A stretch of 64,000 nt of DNA from Protaetiibacter sp. Lineage in GTDB: Bacteria; Actinomycetota; Actinomycetes; Actinomycetales; Microbacteriaceae. The notes beneath the pieces are model-generated. The model worked only from the letters and a program-made list of their open reading frames with translations. It searched no databases and had not been told where the DNA came from. Of the stretch, positions 17,365 to 25,683 are shown piece by piece. A program made the position numbers and the translations under genes. Where the stretch lies: contig JASLGG010000016.1 in assembly GCA_030150265.1 (NCBI GenBank), positions 1 through 64,000 of the forward strand. The letters run 5' to 3'. Each line of letters opens with the position of its first letter. Position 1 is the first letter of the stretch.

Positions 17365-18780
17365 TTACTCGCAGGCGATGCCGTCGTGGTCGCGGTCCAG
17401 GCCGATGCGGTAGCCGGGATCCCCGCGGTAGAGCGGGGCGGCGCCCGCCGCACGCGCTTCCGTGCAGTTCTTGTAGTAGGCGCTCCCCGAGAACGGCACG
17501 ATCTGCGGCGCTCGCGCCTCGCATGATGCGCGGTCGTTCCCGGTGAGCACGGTGCCCGCGGCGGGGCTCTGGCTCACCACGACGCCGACGCCGGTGCAGC
17601 TGCCGGGAACACCCGCCGCGGCGAACGCGGATGCGGCCGCCGAGGGATCCAGGCCGATGATGCTGGGAACGACGAGCTCGGCGACGCAGGTGGCGCGCGC
17701 GCCGACCGGGACGGCGGCCCCGGCATCCGGCGATTGCCGGGTCACCGTTCCTCGGCCCATGCAGGCGGCGTTCAGCCCGACGGCGCTCAGCGCGGCTGCC
17801 GCTGCGGTCTCGGTTCCCGCATCCGGGAGATGGGTGAGGCCGATCAGCCGGGGCATCGTGGCCGCGGGCCACACCACCTCCACCCGCACGACGGAGTCGC
17901 AGAGGAGCGCGTGCCCGACGGCGGGGCTGAGGGAGCCGACCGCCCATCCGCTCATCGTCGAGGTCGCCGGGGTGCTCAGCCCTTCGAGGGCGCCCGGGTC
18001 GGACGGGAAGGTCGGCACGATGCGGGTGCCGAGCGTGCAGCCGTCCGCGGTTTCCGCGAGCGCTCCGAACACGTCGTCGAGCGTGGGGCTCGCGATCTCC
18101 GGGACGGTGGTCAACGGAGCCGTCAGTGTCAGGCGGACTGTCGATCCCGCATCGACCCTGCTCTGGCGCGAGGTGCGCTGGTCGCATACGACCCAGGAAT
18201 CGGTTGAGACGGCAGCGGCACCCGTGAGCCGATGCGCGATCGGGTCGAATGCGAAGCCGGTCTCCGCCGTGAGTGCCTCGCTCTCGAGCGACTCCGGAGG
18301 GCCCGAGAAGTCGCCGGGGAGGCACCAGGTGGCGAGCGTTTCGGCGTGGAGGCAGTTCGCCTGGAGGTCCTGTGCGGCATCGGCGAGCGGCATGCCGACG
18401 AGGTTCGGCACCACTCTCTTCGTCGGCTCGACCTCCACGGCGATGAGGGTGTCATCCGAGACGACCCGGGTGCCGGCGGGGACGCTCTGCGCCGTGATGA
18501 CATAGCAGCTCGCGGCGATGGATGAGTCGGGCAGCTGCGGCTCCTCAAGCGTGAGTGCGAGCGCCTCCAGCGCTGCTGAGCCGACCGGGAGCGGCTCGCC
18601 GACCACATCCGGCACATCGACGCGGGTCGTGTCCCATGCGGCGTAACCTGCCGCCCCCGATCCCGAGACCACCAGCAGTGGGATCACGATCGCCGAGGGC
18701 AGGAACGCCTTGCTCCGTCGGAACCGCGACCAGAGCGGTCGCCATGCGGTCAGTAGTGCGCGGACGTCAACCTCGGGCAC
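17365..18780 (-). CDS. Membrane-anchored PASTA-repeat protein with C-terminal excalibur domain
   Basis: The 471-residue protein has one membrane helix at about residues 27-46. An extracellular region follows with PASTA-like repeats (VDVPDVVGEPLPVGSAALEA, VVPNLVGMPLADAAQDL, TMPRLIGL, VVPSIIGLDPSAAASAF). The end is an excalibur calcium-binding motif (YKNCTEARAAG, IGLDRDHDGIACE). PASTA modules bind peptidoglycan fragments. No kinase domain is present, so this is not a PknB homologue but a cell-wall binding surface protein. GTG start preceded by GAGGAAAGGGA. Confidence 0.78.
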   Translation of the reverse strand: MPEVDVRALLTAWRPLWSRFRRSKAFLPSAIVIPLLVVSGSGAAGYAAWDTTRVDVPDVVGEPLPVGSAALEALALTLEEPQLPDSSIAASCYVITAQSVPAGTRVVSDDTLIAVEVEPTKRVVPNLVGMPLADAAQDLQANCLHAETLATWCLPGDFSGPPESLESEALTAETGFAFDPIAHRLTGAAAVSTDSWVVCDQRTSRQSRVDAGSTVRLTLTAPLTTVPEIASPTLDDVFGALAETADGCTLGTRIVPTFPSDPGALEGLSTPATSTMSGWAVGSLSPAVGHALLCDSVVRVEVVWPAATMPRLIGLTHLPDAGTETAAAAALSAVGLNAACMGRGTVTRQSPDAGAAVPVGARATCVAELVVPSIIGLDPSAAASAFAAAGVPGSCTGVGVVVSQSPAAGTVLTGNDRASCEARAPQIVPFSGSAYYKNCTEARAAGAAPLYRGDPGYRIGLDRDHDGIACE

Positions 18781-18890
18781 GGTCGGTCCCTTTCCTCATC
18801 GAAAGTTCACGGCCGACTGTAGCGGAATGCGGGCGATTCTTCGAGGGATGCTAGGGAAGTGCGGCCCCGATGCCGCAACGGGGTATCCGC

Positions 18891-19533
18891 CTACAGGTAG
18901 ACGTCCGATTCCCCGTAGAGGATCCGGTCGGTGTCCACCTCGAAGGGATTCTCGGGCCAGGTGTCGGGGTCGGGGCCGAGCAGGGCGTCTGTCGAGATCG
19001 CAGCGGTGGCGACGGCGGTGATCGAGAGACCGTCGACGTCGTCGAGCGCATCCCACGTGCCCGCCTCGTGGGCGATCTGGTAGAGCGCGCGTCCCAGATG
19101 GGTCACGTCGTCGTGCGCCGCCTCTGAAGTCGCACCCGGATGGAGACGAAGGTATGCGTGCCGTCCCGCCTCCAGGACGGACGCCACGTCGTGCAACTCG
19201 TAGTCGCGGCGCTGGATGACCGACAGCCCGCCGACCGGCTCGCGATCCTCCGCGTCGTCGTTGTCGACCTCAAGCCAGTCGGAGACGCCGCTCAGGGGCG
19301 CGGTCGTGCCGGTGAGGTCGAGCTGGGCATCCGCCAGTGCGGTCAGCGCCCGCGCCAGCGCCTGGGCCGAATCGACCTCGATTCCGTTGTCGCCCGCTTC
19401 GGGGGAGGTCGGCCAGCGCGTCGCCGTGGGCGAGGATCGCCTCCGCGGCGGTTCTCGCAGCGGCGCGGAGGCGGTCGGCCCTTTCGCGGGTCCATCGAGC
19501 GGACCGTTCGTCGGTGTTGTACTCGTCGCGCAT
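18891..19533 (-). pseudogene. Hypothetical protein gene interrupted by a frameshift
   Basis: The start MRDEYNTDERSARWTRERAD at 19533 reads in one frame to about 19405. The conserved-looking remainder (EAGDNGIEVDSAQALARAL ... ENPFEVDTDRILYGESDVYL, stop at 18891) is in another frame. The break coincides with a run of five G (19401-19405 on the plus strand). Removing one base restores a continuous protein of about 213 residues. It may be a slipped homopolymer mutation, a sequencing error or a phase-variable tract. The family is not recognised. The second half is acidic and helix-rich. Confidence 0.65.
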
Positions 19534-19576
19534 GCGCCGATTCTGTCCGAGGAGGTCGGCGGTAGGAAGAAGGCGC

Positions 19577-20215
19577 TCAGCGGGCGAACGTCACGTGGAT
19601 CGTGCCGCTCTCGGCGACCTCGCTCGTGACCTCGTAGCCCTGCTCGAGCTCGCGGAGGCCCTCCCACAGGTTGCCGCCGCGGCCGAGCAGGATCGGTGCG
19701 ATCGCGACGTGGATGCGGTCGACGAGACCCGCGGCGAGGTACTCGCGCACCGTCGACACGCCGCCGCCGATCCGCACGTCGAGGTCGCCCGCGGCCTCCT
19801 TGGCGCGCGCGAGCGCATCCGCGGGGGAATCCTGCACGAAGTGGAAGACGGTGCCGCCCTCCATCTCGAGCGACGGCCGCTGCTCGTGGGTGAGCACGAA
19901 GACGGGCACATGGAACGGCGGGTTCGGCCCCCACCAGCCCTGCCAGTCGGGGTCGCCCGGATGCTGGTGCAGCCCGAACATCCCCGCACCCATCACCTCG
20001 GCACCGATGCCCTCGAAGTACGCGGCGGCGTGCTTCTCGTCGACGCCGGCGGTGCCGCCGCTCTCGCCCAGCACGCGCTCGCGGAAGGTGCGAGTCGCGG
20101 TGTAGGCGGCGACCAGCCGGCCCCAGTCCTGCCCGAACGGGTCCTCGGGGGTCTGGTCGGTCGTGGTGGCATAGCCGTCGAGGGAGATGTTCAGATCGAC
20201 GCGTACCTGGCCCAT
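19577..20215 (-). CDS. RibD C-terminal/dihydrofolate reductase-family protein
   Basis: The 212-residue protein starts MGQVRVDLNISLDGYATTTD. It shows the RibD_C/DHFR-like fold signatures: N-terminal beta-strand with SLDGY, VLTHEQRPSLE, DVRIGGGVSTVREYLAAGLVD and HVAIAPILLGRGGNLW. These proteins are NADPH-dependent reductases related to the pyrimidine reductase of riboflavin synthesis. Stand-alone copies are widespread in actinobacteria and mostly uncharacterised. AAGGAG sits upstream of the ATG. It is transcribed in the same direction as the adjacent tRNA-Gly gene, 20 bases away. Confidence 0.85.
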   Translation of the reverse strand: MGQVRVDLNISLDGYATTTDQTPEDPFGQDWGRLVAAYTATRTFRERVLGESGGTAGVDEKHAAAYFEGIGAEVMGAGMFGLHQHPGDPDWQGWWGPNPPFHVPVFVLTHEQRPSLEMEGGTVFHFVQDSPADALARAKEAAGDLDVRIGGGVSTVREYLAAGLVDRIHVAIAPILLGRGGNLWEGLRELEQGYEVTSEVAESGTIHVTFAR

Positions 20216-20235
20216 GACGGCTCCTTCGGCGAGTG

Positions 20236-20309
20236 TGGAGGGGCGGACGGGAATCGAACCCGCGTAATCAGTTTGGAAGACTGAGGCTCTACCATTGAGC
20301 TACCGCCCC
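20236..20309 (-). tRNA. tRNA-Gly (UCC anticodon)
   Basis: The minus strand reads GGGGCGGTAGCTC..., D-arm with AATGGTA, anticodon loop CTTCCAA (anticodon TCC), T-loop GGTTCGATTC and the acceptor partner CCGCCCC. This is followed by T and a genome-encoded CCA (20236-20238). All arms pair. Confidence 0.95.
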
Positions 20310-20371
20310 GCAGCCCGCCGCAAGGGGCTGGGCAACCCCGCGAGTCTAGCGCAGGGGAGCGGGGCCGGGGC

Positions 20372-20557
20372 TCACGCGCTCAGCCGTGCGGATGCCGTGA
20401 GCTCGGCCCTCTCGGAGTCGATGCGCGCCGCGACGCACACATGCGCCTCCTCCCAGGCCATCGCCCAGAACGCGCTCGACTCGATCGGGCCGGTCTCGCC
20501 GCAGTCGAGGCAGCGCGGCTCGTACGCGCGGATCTCCATGATGTCGACGTTCGCCAT
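20372..20557 (-). CDS. Small CxxC protein of unknown function
   Basis: A 61-residue frame starts MANVDIMEIRAYEPRCLDCG. A CLDC motif near residues 16-19 and a further cysteine in HVCVA suggest a treble-clef-like zinc site (inference). The stretch SAFWAMAWEEAHVC is helical. A frame extended upstream exists, but the first ATG compatible with the cysteine motif being N-terminal is at 20557. I recognise no family. It lies between two tRNA genes. Confidence 0.55.
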   Translation of the reverse strand: MANVDIMEIRAYEPRCLDCGETGPIESSAFWAMAWEEAHVCVAARIDSERAELTASARLSA

Positions 20558-20795
20558 GCCCCCATGGTGCGCCCGACATCCGACATCGCCCCGCGCGACG
20601 CGCGAGACCGCGCAACAGACGCCGAAACCGGCCCGGATGGCGTCGGATGCGCGGTTTCGCGCCCGAAAACGCTCGCGGCATCCGCACACACGTATACAGC
20701 TAGACTGTGCGAGGCCGTTTTCGGGCCGGACTCGCATTCCGTCACCCGCCCGATCTGTCGGTCGAGATCGGACCGCGGCCCGAAGACCCGGAATC

Positions 20796-20870
20796 CGGGG
20801 CGTAGCTCAGCTTGGCTAGAGTGCCCGCTTTGGGAGCGGGAGGTCGCAGGTTCAAATCCTGTCGCCCCGA
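20796..20870 (+). tRNA. tRNA-Pro (UGG anticodon)
   Basis: The sequence begins CGGGGCGTAGCTCAGCTTGG, has the anticodon stem-loop CCCGC-TTTGGGA-GCGGG (anticodon TGG) and T-arm GCAGG-TTCAAAT-CCTGT, and closes with CGCCCCG and discriminator A. CCA is not encoded. A possible promoter lies at 20692-20712 (TATACA/TAGACT). Trigger factor follows 39 bases later. Confidence 0.95.
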
Positions 20871-20909
20871 CGGAACACCAGCGAAACGAACACCAGGAGA
20901 TACATCCCC

Positions 20910-22283
20910 ATGGTCACCACGACCGTCGAGAAGCTCTCGCCGACGCGCGCCAAGCTCACCATCACCGTCACGCCGGAGGAGCTCAAGCCCTCGATCGAGC
21001 ACGCCTACAAGCACATCGCGGAGCAGGTCAGCATCCCCGGCTTCCGCAAGGGCAAGGTGCCGCCGCCCATCATCGACCAGCGCGTCGGCCGCGCCGAGGT
21101 GCTCAACCACGCCGTGTCGGAGGGCCTCGAGCGCTACTACCGCGAGGCCGCCAACGAGGAGAAGGTGCGCCCGCTCGGCCGCCCCGAGGCGGATGTCACC
21201 ACCTGGCCCAGCGAGAAGGACTTCTCGGGCGACCTGGTCTTCACCGTCGAGGTGGACGTGCGCCCCGAGTTCACGGTGCCGAAGTACGAGGGCCTCAAGG
21301 TCGAGGTCGAGACCGCCAAGGTCGGCCCGGATGAGGTCGAGGCCGAGCTCGAGAACCTGCGGGGCCGCTTCGGCACGCTCGTGACCGTGGACCGTCCCGC
21401 CAAGAAGGGCGACTTCGCCCAGCTCGACCTCGTCGCGACGATCGCCGGCGAGGAGATCGACACGGCATCCAACATCTCCTACGAGATCGGATCGGGCGAG
21501 CTCATCGAGGGCATCGACGAGGCGCTCGACACCCTCACCGCGGGCGAGTCGACGACCTTCGAGTCGGAGCTCGTGGGCGGCGACCACCAGGGCGAGAAGG
21601 CGCAGATCGCCGTCACCCTCATCTCGGTCAAGGAGCGCGAGCTCCCGGAGGCCGACGACGACTTCGCGCAGATCGCCTCGCAGTTCGACACCATCGGCGA
21701 GCTGCGCGCCGACATCCGCGCGCAGCTGGAGAAGTCGGCCGAGTTCGGCCAGGCCGCGGCGGCGCGCGACAAACTCGTCGAGCTGCTGCTCGAGAAGGCC
21801 GAGATCCCGGTTCCCCAGGGCCTCATCGACGACGAGGTGCACCGCCACCTCGAGAACGAGAACCGCCTCGAGGACGACGTGCACCGCGCCGAGGTCGCCG
21901 AGGAGTCCGAGAAGGTCTTCACGCGCCAGCTCCTGCTCGACGCGATCGCCGAGCAGGAGGAGGTGAAGGTCAGCCAGAACGAGCTCACCTCCTACCTCGT
22001 GCAGGCCTCCGCTCAGTACGGCATGGAGCCCGGCGACTTCATCCAGGCGCTCGGCAACGCGGGCCAGATCCCGTCTATGGTCGGCGAGGTCGCCCGTTCG
22101 AAGGCGATCGCGGTGGCGCTCTCGAAGGCCAAGGTGGTCGACGAGAAGGGCAAGGCGGTCGACGTCTCGGCCCTCACGACGGCGGTGCTCGGCGACGGCA
22201 GCGACGACTCGGAGATCATCGAGGAGTCCGACCTCACCGGTGTCGACCACGACCACGACGACCACGAGGGTCACGAGCACTGA
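20910..22283 (+). CDS. tig: Trigger factor, ribosome-associated chaperone and prolyl isomerase
   Basis: The 457-residue protein has the N-terminal ribosome-binding domain with the signature GFRKGKVP (TF signature GFRxGKxP). A PPIase FKBP-like domain follows (AKKGDFAQLDLVATIAGEEI, SGELIEGIDEAL), then the helical C-terminal domain. It folds nascent chains at the ribosome exit. The tail is a histidine/aspartate-rich segment (VDHDHDDHEGHEH) that could bind metal ions. The start follows CACCAGGAGATAC. It precedes the clpP and clpX genes, a common chaperone-protease neighbourhood. Confidence 0.97.
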   Translation: MVTTTVEKLSPTRAKLTITVTPEELKPSIEHAYKHIAEQVSIPGFRKGKVPPPIIDQRVGRAEVLNHAVSEGLERYYREAANEEKVRPLGRPEADVTTWPSEKDFSGDLVFTVEVDVRPEFTVPKYEGLKVEVETAKVGPDEVEAELENLRGRFGTLVTVDRPAKKGDFAQLDLVATIAGEEIDTASNISYEIGSGELIEGIDEALDTLTAGESTTFESELVGGDHQGEKAQIAVTLISVKERELPEADDDFAQIASQFDTIGELRADIRAQLEKSAEFGQAAAARDKLVELLLEKAEIPVPQGLIDDEVHRHLENENRLEDDVHRAEVAEESEKVFTRQLLLDAIAEQEEVKVSQNELTSYLVQASAQYGMEPGDFIQALGNAGQIPSMVGEVARSKAIAVALSKAKVVDEKGKAVDVSALTTAVLGDGSDDSEIIEESDLTGVDHDHDDHEGHEH

Positions 22284-22294
22284 GCTCACCCTCC

Positions 22295-22336
22295 GAGGGG
22301 TCGCGAACCGCTGATCGCGGCGGTTCGCGACCCCTC
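22295..22336 (+). terminator. Intrinsic-type terminator after tig
   Basis: GAGGGGTCGCGAACCGC (22295-22311) pairs perfectly over 17 bp with 22320-22336 around an eight-base loop. It lies 11 bases after the tig stop codon. No T-run follows, as is usual in high-GC actinobacteria. Confidence 0.75.
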
Positions 22337-22370
22337 ATCCGTTCCCAGGCGACGGGCGTAGGGTGACCCG

Positions 22371-22886
22371 GTGCGATACGTGATCCTGCTGCGCGGCGTC
22401 AACGTCGGAGGCGTCTCGGTCAAGATGGCGGCGCTGCGCGAGGCTCTCGAGGAGCTCGGCTACGCGGAGGTGCGCACGGTGCTCGCGAGCGGCAACGCGC
22501 TCGTCACGAGCGACGCATCCGCCGCATCCGTCAAGGCGGATGTCGAGGCGGCGCTGCGCACGCGCTTCGGCTACGACGCCTGGGTGCACGTGCTGGCGAC
22601 GGATGCGCTGCGCGCCGTGGTCGACGCCTATCCCTTCGAGCGCGGCCGCGAGGGCTGGCACGACTACGTGCTGTTCGTGCTCGACGCGGGCGTGAAGCGC
22701 AGCATCCTGGGCACCGAGATCGACCCGGCGCACGAGCGGATGGCGGATGGCATGGGCGTCGTCTACTGGACCGTGCCCAAGGGTGACACCCTCGACTCCG
22801 CGCTCGGGAAGGCCATCGGCAAGGCGGCCTACAAGCCGCACCTCACGAGCCGCAACGTCAACACGCTCGAGAAGCTGCTGCTCTAG
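22371..22886 (+). CDS. DUF1697-family protein
   Basis: The 171-residue protein begins with GTG, MRYVILLRGVNVGGVSVKMA. It has the DUF1697 hallmarks LRGVNVGG, ASGNALVTS and the C-terminal TSRNVNTLEKLL. The family is a small alpha/beta domain of unknown function, common in soil actinobacteria. The frame ends with a four-base convergent overlap with the TPR gene on the minus strand. Confidence 0.88.
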   Translation: MRYVILLRGVNVGGVSVKMAALREALEELGYAEVRTVLASGNALVTSDASAASVKADVEAALRTRFGYDAWVHVLATDALRAVVDAYPFERGREGWHDYVLFVLDAGVKRSILGTEIDPAHERMADGMGVVYWTVPKGDTLDSALGKAIGKAAYKPHLTSRNVNTLEKLLL

Positions 22887-23407
22887 TCCGAGGACTCCGG
22901 GTTCCCCGGCGCCGGCCGCTCGAGCAGCGCATCCGCGTAGGCGTGCATCGAGCGGTGGTAGCGCGGCAGATGCCGCGTGAGCGCGTGCAGCAGCGCCGCG
23001 ACCGCCTCGACGGGGCGGCCCAGCTCCACGAGCGAGAGAGCCGCGACCGCGACCGCGGCATCCGCGTAGGGATCGTCCGGGCGGTCGGCGAACTCCTCGC
23101 GCAGCAGCTCGAGCGACTCCTCGGGGCAGCCGAGGTTGCGCAGCGTGCTCGCGAGCTGGATGACGCACTGGGCGCGCTCCGCATCCGGGAGCCCGGCCGC
23201 GAGCGCCGCACGGTAGAAGCCCTCCGCGCCGGCCTCGTCGCCGGTCGAGTCGCGGGCGCCGCCCCGCTCGAAGAGCGCGAGCGGGTCGTGCGGATGCTCC
23301 GCCGCGATCGCGTCGATCCGCCGCACGAGCTCCGCGTCGTCGAGCTCCGCCGCGTCGGCCCACACCGCCGCCATCCGCTGCTGCCAGTCCATCCGCTGCC
23401 GATCCAT
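22883..23407 (-). CDS. Tetratricopeptide repeat protein
   Basis: The 174-residue, acidic, all-helical protein has repeats typical of the TPR_5 family (LALFERGGARDSTGDEAGAEGFYRAAL, IQLASTLRNLGCPEESLELL and AALSLVELGRPVEAVAALL, given in parts). Starts at 23407 (MDRQRMDWQQ) or 23392 are both possible; neither has a strong ribosome site. It probably mediates protein-protein contacts. No partner is evident from the context. Confidence 0.75.
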   Translation of the reverse strand: MDRQRMDWQQRMAAVWADAAELDDAELVRRIDAIAAEHPHDPLALFERGGARDSTGDEAGAEGFYRAALAAGLPDAERAQCVIQLASTLRNLGCPEESLELLREEFADRPDDPYADAAVAVAALSLVELGRPVEAVAALLHALTRHLPRYHRSMHAYADALLERPAPGNPESSD

Positions 23408-23423
23408 CCGCCCACCGTATCCA

Positions 23424-23603
23424 CCCCATCCGCCTCAGAAATGCAGGAGTCCCGCCAAGCGGTTCGCCCCATCCGCCTCAGAAATGCAGGAGATCCGGAT
23501 GCGACGGGCCGCCGTCATCCGGAAAACCGGGGCTGCGGATGCGGATCTCCTGCATTTCTGAGAACGGAGGGGGGAGAGGCGGCGGGCGGCTCCTGCATTT
23601 CTG
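23424..23603. repeat. Cluster of four direct/inverted repeat copies upstream of clpP1
   Basis: The 332-base stretch between the TPR gene and clpP1 holds four copies of TCAGAAATGCAGGAG. Two direct copies are embedded in identical 26-base blocks (23424-23449 and 23467-23492). One inverted copy is at 23547-23561, and a shorter inverted copy is at 23590-23603. Copies two and three extend to perfect 20-bp inverted arms (23478-23497 and 23542-23561), whose loop itself contains CCGGAT...ATCCGG and GACGG...CCGTC pairs. It looks like a small non-coding palindromic element. No other copy was found in the window. Confidence 0.75.
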
Positions 23604-23739
23604 CAGCGCGAGGGGGAGCGCACTCTGCCCACGGCGAACACGACCGAGCCGCCGAAACCGCGCCGGTAGATTCGAGAGCGACATCGAGGCAGCACCTCGT
23701 CGCAGGCGGCGTCTCACCACAGAGCAAGGAGTTCCTCCC

Positions 23740-24333
23740 ATGGCAGAACCGGCATTCCCGCCGAGCGTGTTCGACCGCCTCCTGAAGGACCGCATCATCT
23801 GGCTCGGGTCCGAGGTGCGCGACGAGAACGCCAACGAGATCGCGGCCAAGCTGCTGCTGCTCGCCGCCGAGGACCCCGAGAAGGACATCTACCTCTACAT
23901 CAACAGCCCCGGCGGCTCGATCACGGCCGGCATGGCGATCTACGACACGATGCAGTTCATCCCGAACGACGTGGTCACCGTCGGCATCGGCATGGCGGCC
24001 TCGATGGGGCAGCTGCTGCTCACGGCCGGCACCAAGGGCAAGCGCTACATCACCCCGAACGCCCGCGTGCTGCTGCACCAGCCGCACGGCGGCTTCGGCG
24101 GCACGAGCTCCGACATCCAGACCCAGGCGGCGCTCATCCTCGACATGAAGAAGCGCCTCGCCGAGATCACGGCGGCGCAGACCGGCAAGACCGTCGAGCA
24201 GATCAACGCCGACGGCGACCGCGACCGCTGGTTCACGGCCGACGAGGCGCTCGCCTACGGCTTCGTCGACCACATCCGGGCCTCGGCGGCGGATGTCGTG
24301 GGCGGCGCCGGCACCGGCAAGGACAAGAAGTAA
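23740..24333 (+). CDS. clpP1: ATP-dependent Clp protease proteolytic subunit 1
   Basis: The 197-residue serine peptidase has Ser88 in GIGMAASMGQ, His113 in LLHQPHGG and the INSPGGS(I)TAG loop. It assembles with ClpP2 into the mixed tetradecamer typical of actinobacteria and degrades proteins fed by ClpX or ClpC. ATG at 23740 was chosen because AAGGAG lies nine bases upstream and MAEPAFPPSVFDRLL matches the family start. The frame extension upstream runs into the repeat cluster. The gene is followed after 26 bases by clpP2. Confidence 0.96.
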   Translation: MAEPAFPPSVFDRLLKDRIIWLGSEVRDENANEIAAKLLLLAAEDPEKDIYLYINSPGGSITAGMAIYDTMQFIPNDVVTVGIGMAASMGQLLLTAGTKGKRYITPNARVLLHQPHGGFGGTSSDIQTQAALILDMKKRLAEITAAQTGKTVEQINADGDRDRWFTADEALAYGFVDHIRASAADVVGGAGTGKDKK

Positions 24334-24359
24334 GCGCGAGAGAGACAAGGACGAATCAC

Positions 24360-25034
24360 ATGGAGACCCCCACGTTCATGGCGGGCGGAGACCTGGCCTC
24401 GCGCATGCCGCAGTCGCGCTACATCCTGCCGAGCTTCGAGGAGCGCACCGCCTACGGCTTCAAGCGCCAGGACCCGTACGCGAAGCTCTTCGAGGACCGC
24501 ATCATCTTCCTCGGCGTGCAGGTCGACGACGCCTCGGCCGACGACATCATGGCGCAGCTGCTCGTGCTCGAGTCGATGGACCCCGACCGCGACATCATGA
24601 TGTACATCAACTCGCCCGGCGGCTCGTTCACGGCCATGACGGCGATCTACGACACGATGCAGTACATCCGCCCGCAGGTCATGACGGTCGTGCTCGGCCA
24701 GGCGGCCTCCGCCGCCGCCGTGATCGCCGCGGCCGGCACGCCGGGCAAGCGGCTCGCCCTGCCGAACGCGCGCATCCTCATCCACCAGCCCGCCGTGGGC
24801 GAGGCCGGCCGCGGGCAGGCGTCGGACATCGAGATCCAGGCGAAGGAGATCCTGCGCCTGCGCACCTGGCTCGAGGAGACGCTCTCGCGCCACTCGAACC
24901 GCACGCAGCAGGAGATCAACGCCGACATCGAGCGCGACCGCATCCTGTCGGCCGACGAGGCCCTCGAGTACGGCCTCATCGACCAGGTGCTGTCGAGCCG
25001 CAAGAACGCGCAGGCCGCGCTCACCAAGGCCTGA
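24360..25034 (+). CDS. clpP2: ATP-dependent Clp protease proteolytic subunit 2
   Basis: The 224-residue paralogue of ClpP1 has Ser117 in GQAASAAAV, His142 in LIHQPAVG and the YINSPGGS loop. Its N-terminal extension (METPTFMAGGDLASRMPQSR) is longer than in ClpP1, as usual for actinobacterial ClpP2, which carries the chaperone-docking face. AAGGA precedes the ATG. It forms an operon with clpP1 and ends in a hairpin. Confidence 0.96.
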   Translation: METPTFMAGGDLASRMPQSRYILPSFEERTAYGFKRQDPYAKLFEDRIIFLGVQVDDASADDIMAQLLVLESMDPDRDIMMYINSPGGSFTAMTAIYDTMQYIRPQVMTVVLGQAASAAAVIAAAGTPGKRLALPNARILIHQPAVGEAGRGQASDIEIQAKEILRLRTWLEETLSRHSNRTQQEINADIERDRILSADEALEYGLIDQVLSSRKNAQAALTKA

Positions 25035-25048
25035 GCCTCACGCCGGAA

Positions 25049-25084
25049 GCGAAGGCGGTCGCCCCGCGGGGCGGCCGCCTTCGC
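25049..25084 (+). terminator. Terminator hairpin after clpP1-clpP2
   Basis: GCGAAGGCGG (25049-25058) pairs with CCGCCTTCGC (25075-25084), and the intervening CGCCCC/GGGGCG bases extend the stem. It lies 14 bases after the clpP2 stop and nine bases before the convergent copC stop, so it may serve both strands. Confidence 0.75.
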
Positions 25085-25092
25085 CGTGGTGC

Positions 25093-25683
25093 TCAGCCGC
25101 GCGGACGCCGCCGGGTGGCGAGCAGCGCGACGGTCACCGCGAGCGCGACGGCGAGCACGGCGCCCACGATCCACAGCACGTCGCCGAGCGGGATCTGCGC
25201 GGGCTCGGCGCCGTGGTGCCCGCTGTCGGCGGGCGCGGTCGCATCCGGTTGCGGCTCGGCGCCCGCGCAGCTCGGCGGAGCCGCCGCACCGGTCGCCGTC
25301 GCCTCGCCCGTCCAGCGGAACGGGATCTCGCCGCTCACCGGGTGCCCGTCGGCCGAGACCACCTGCCACTCGAGCACGTAGTCGCCCGCCGGGCCGATCG
25401 CCGCGGGCGTCGACACCGTGTCGCCGGCGATGGTGAGGCATCCGTCGCCGTAGTAGAGGCCGGATGCGTCGCGCACCCGCAGCGCGAACGCGGCGACCCC
25501 GGCGCCGTCGAGCAGCCGCTCGTTCATGGTCACCGAGAACGTCGCGGGGAGCTCCGCGAGCACCTCGTCCGCCGCCGGCGTCGAGCCCACGAGCACGCTG
25601 TGCGCCGAGGCGGGCGCCGCGGCGGTGAGCGCGAGGGCCGTGGCCACGGCGCCGACGGCGAGGAGGCGCAGCGCGCGGCGCAT
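25093..25683 (-). CDS. copC: CopC-domain copper resistance protein, membrane anchored
   Basis: The 196-residue protein has a signal peptide (MRRALRLLAVGAVATALALT, cleavage after ASA). It has the CopC beta-barrel beginning HSVLVGSTPAADEVLAELP with the conserved N-terminal His copper ligand, and VVSADGHPVSGEIPFRW, the second conserved site. A C-terminal membrane helix ends in RRRPRG. It carries copper in the exterior or at the membrane. It follows ycnI with a one-base overlap (TGATG) and is therefore co-translated. Confidence 0.88.
   Translation of the reverse strand: MRRALRLLAVGAVATALALTAAAPASAHSVLVGSTPAADEVLAELPATFSVTMNERLLDGAGVAAFALRVRDASGLYYGDGCLTIAGDTVSTPAAIGPAGDYVLEWQVVSADGHPVSGEIPFRWTGEATATGAAAPPSCAGAEPQPDATAPADSGHHGAEPAQIPLGDVLWIVGAVLAVALAVTVALLATRRRPRG

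Noticed and set aside
20692..20712. Tata-like sequence as a strong promoter for tRNA-Pro and tig
   Set aside because: A -10-like hexamer is present but no acceptable -35 is seen at 16-18 bases, so it is mentioned only under the tRNA.
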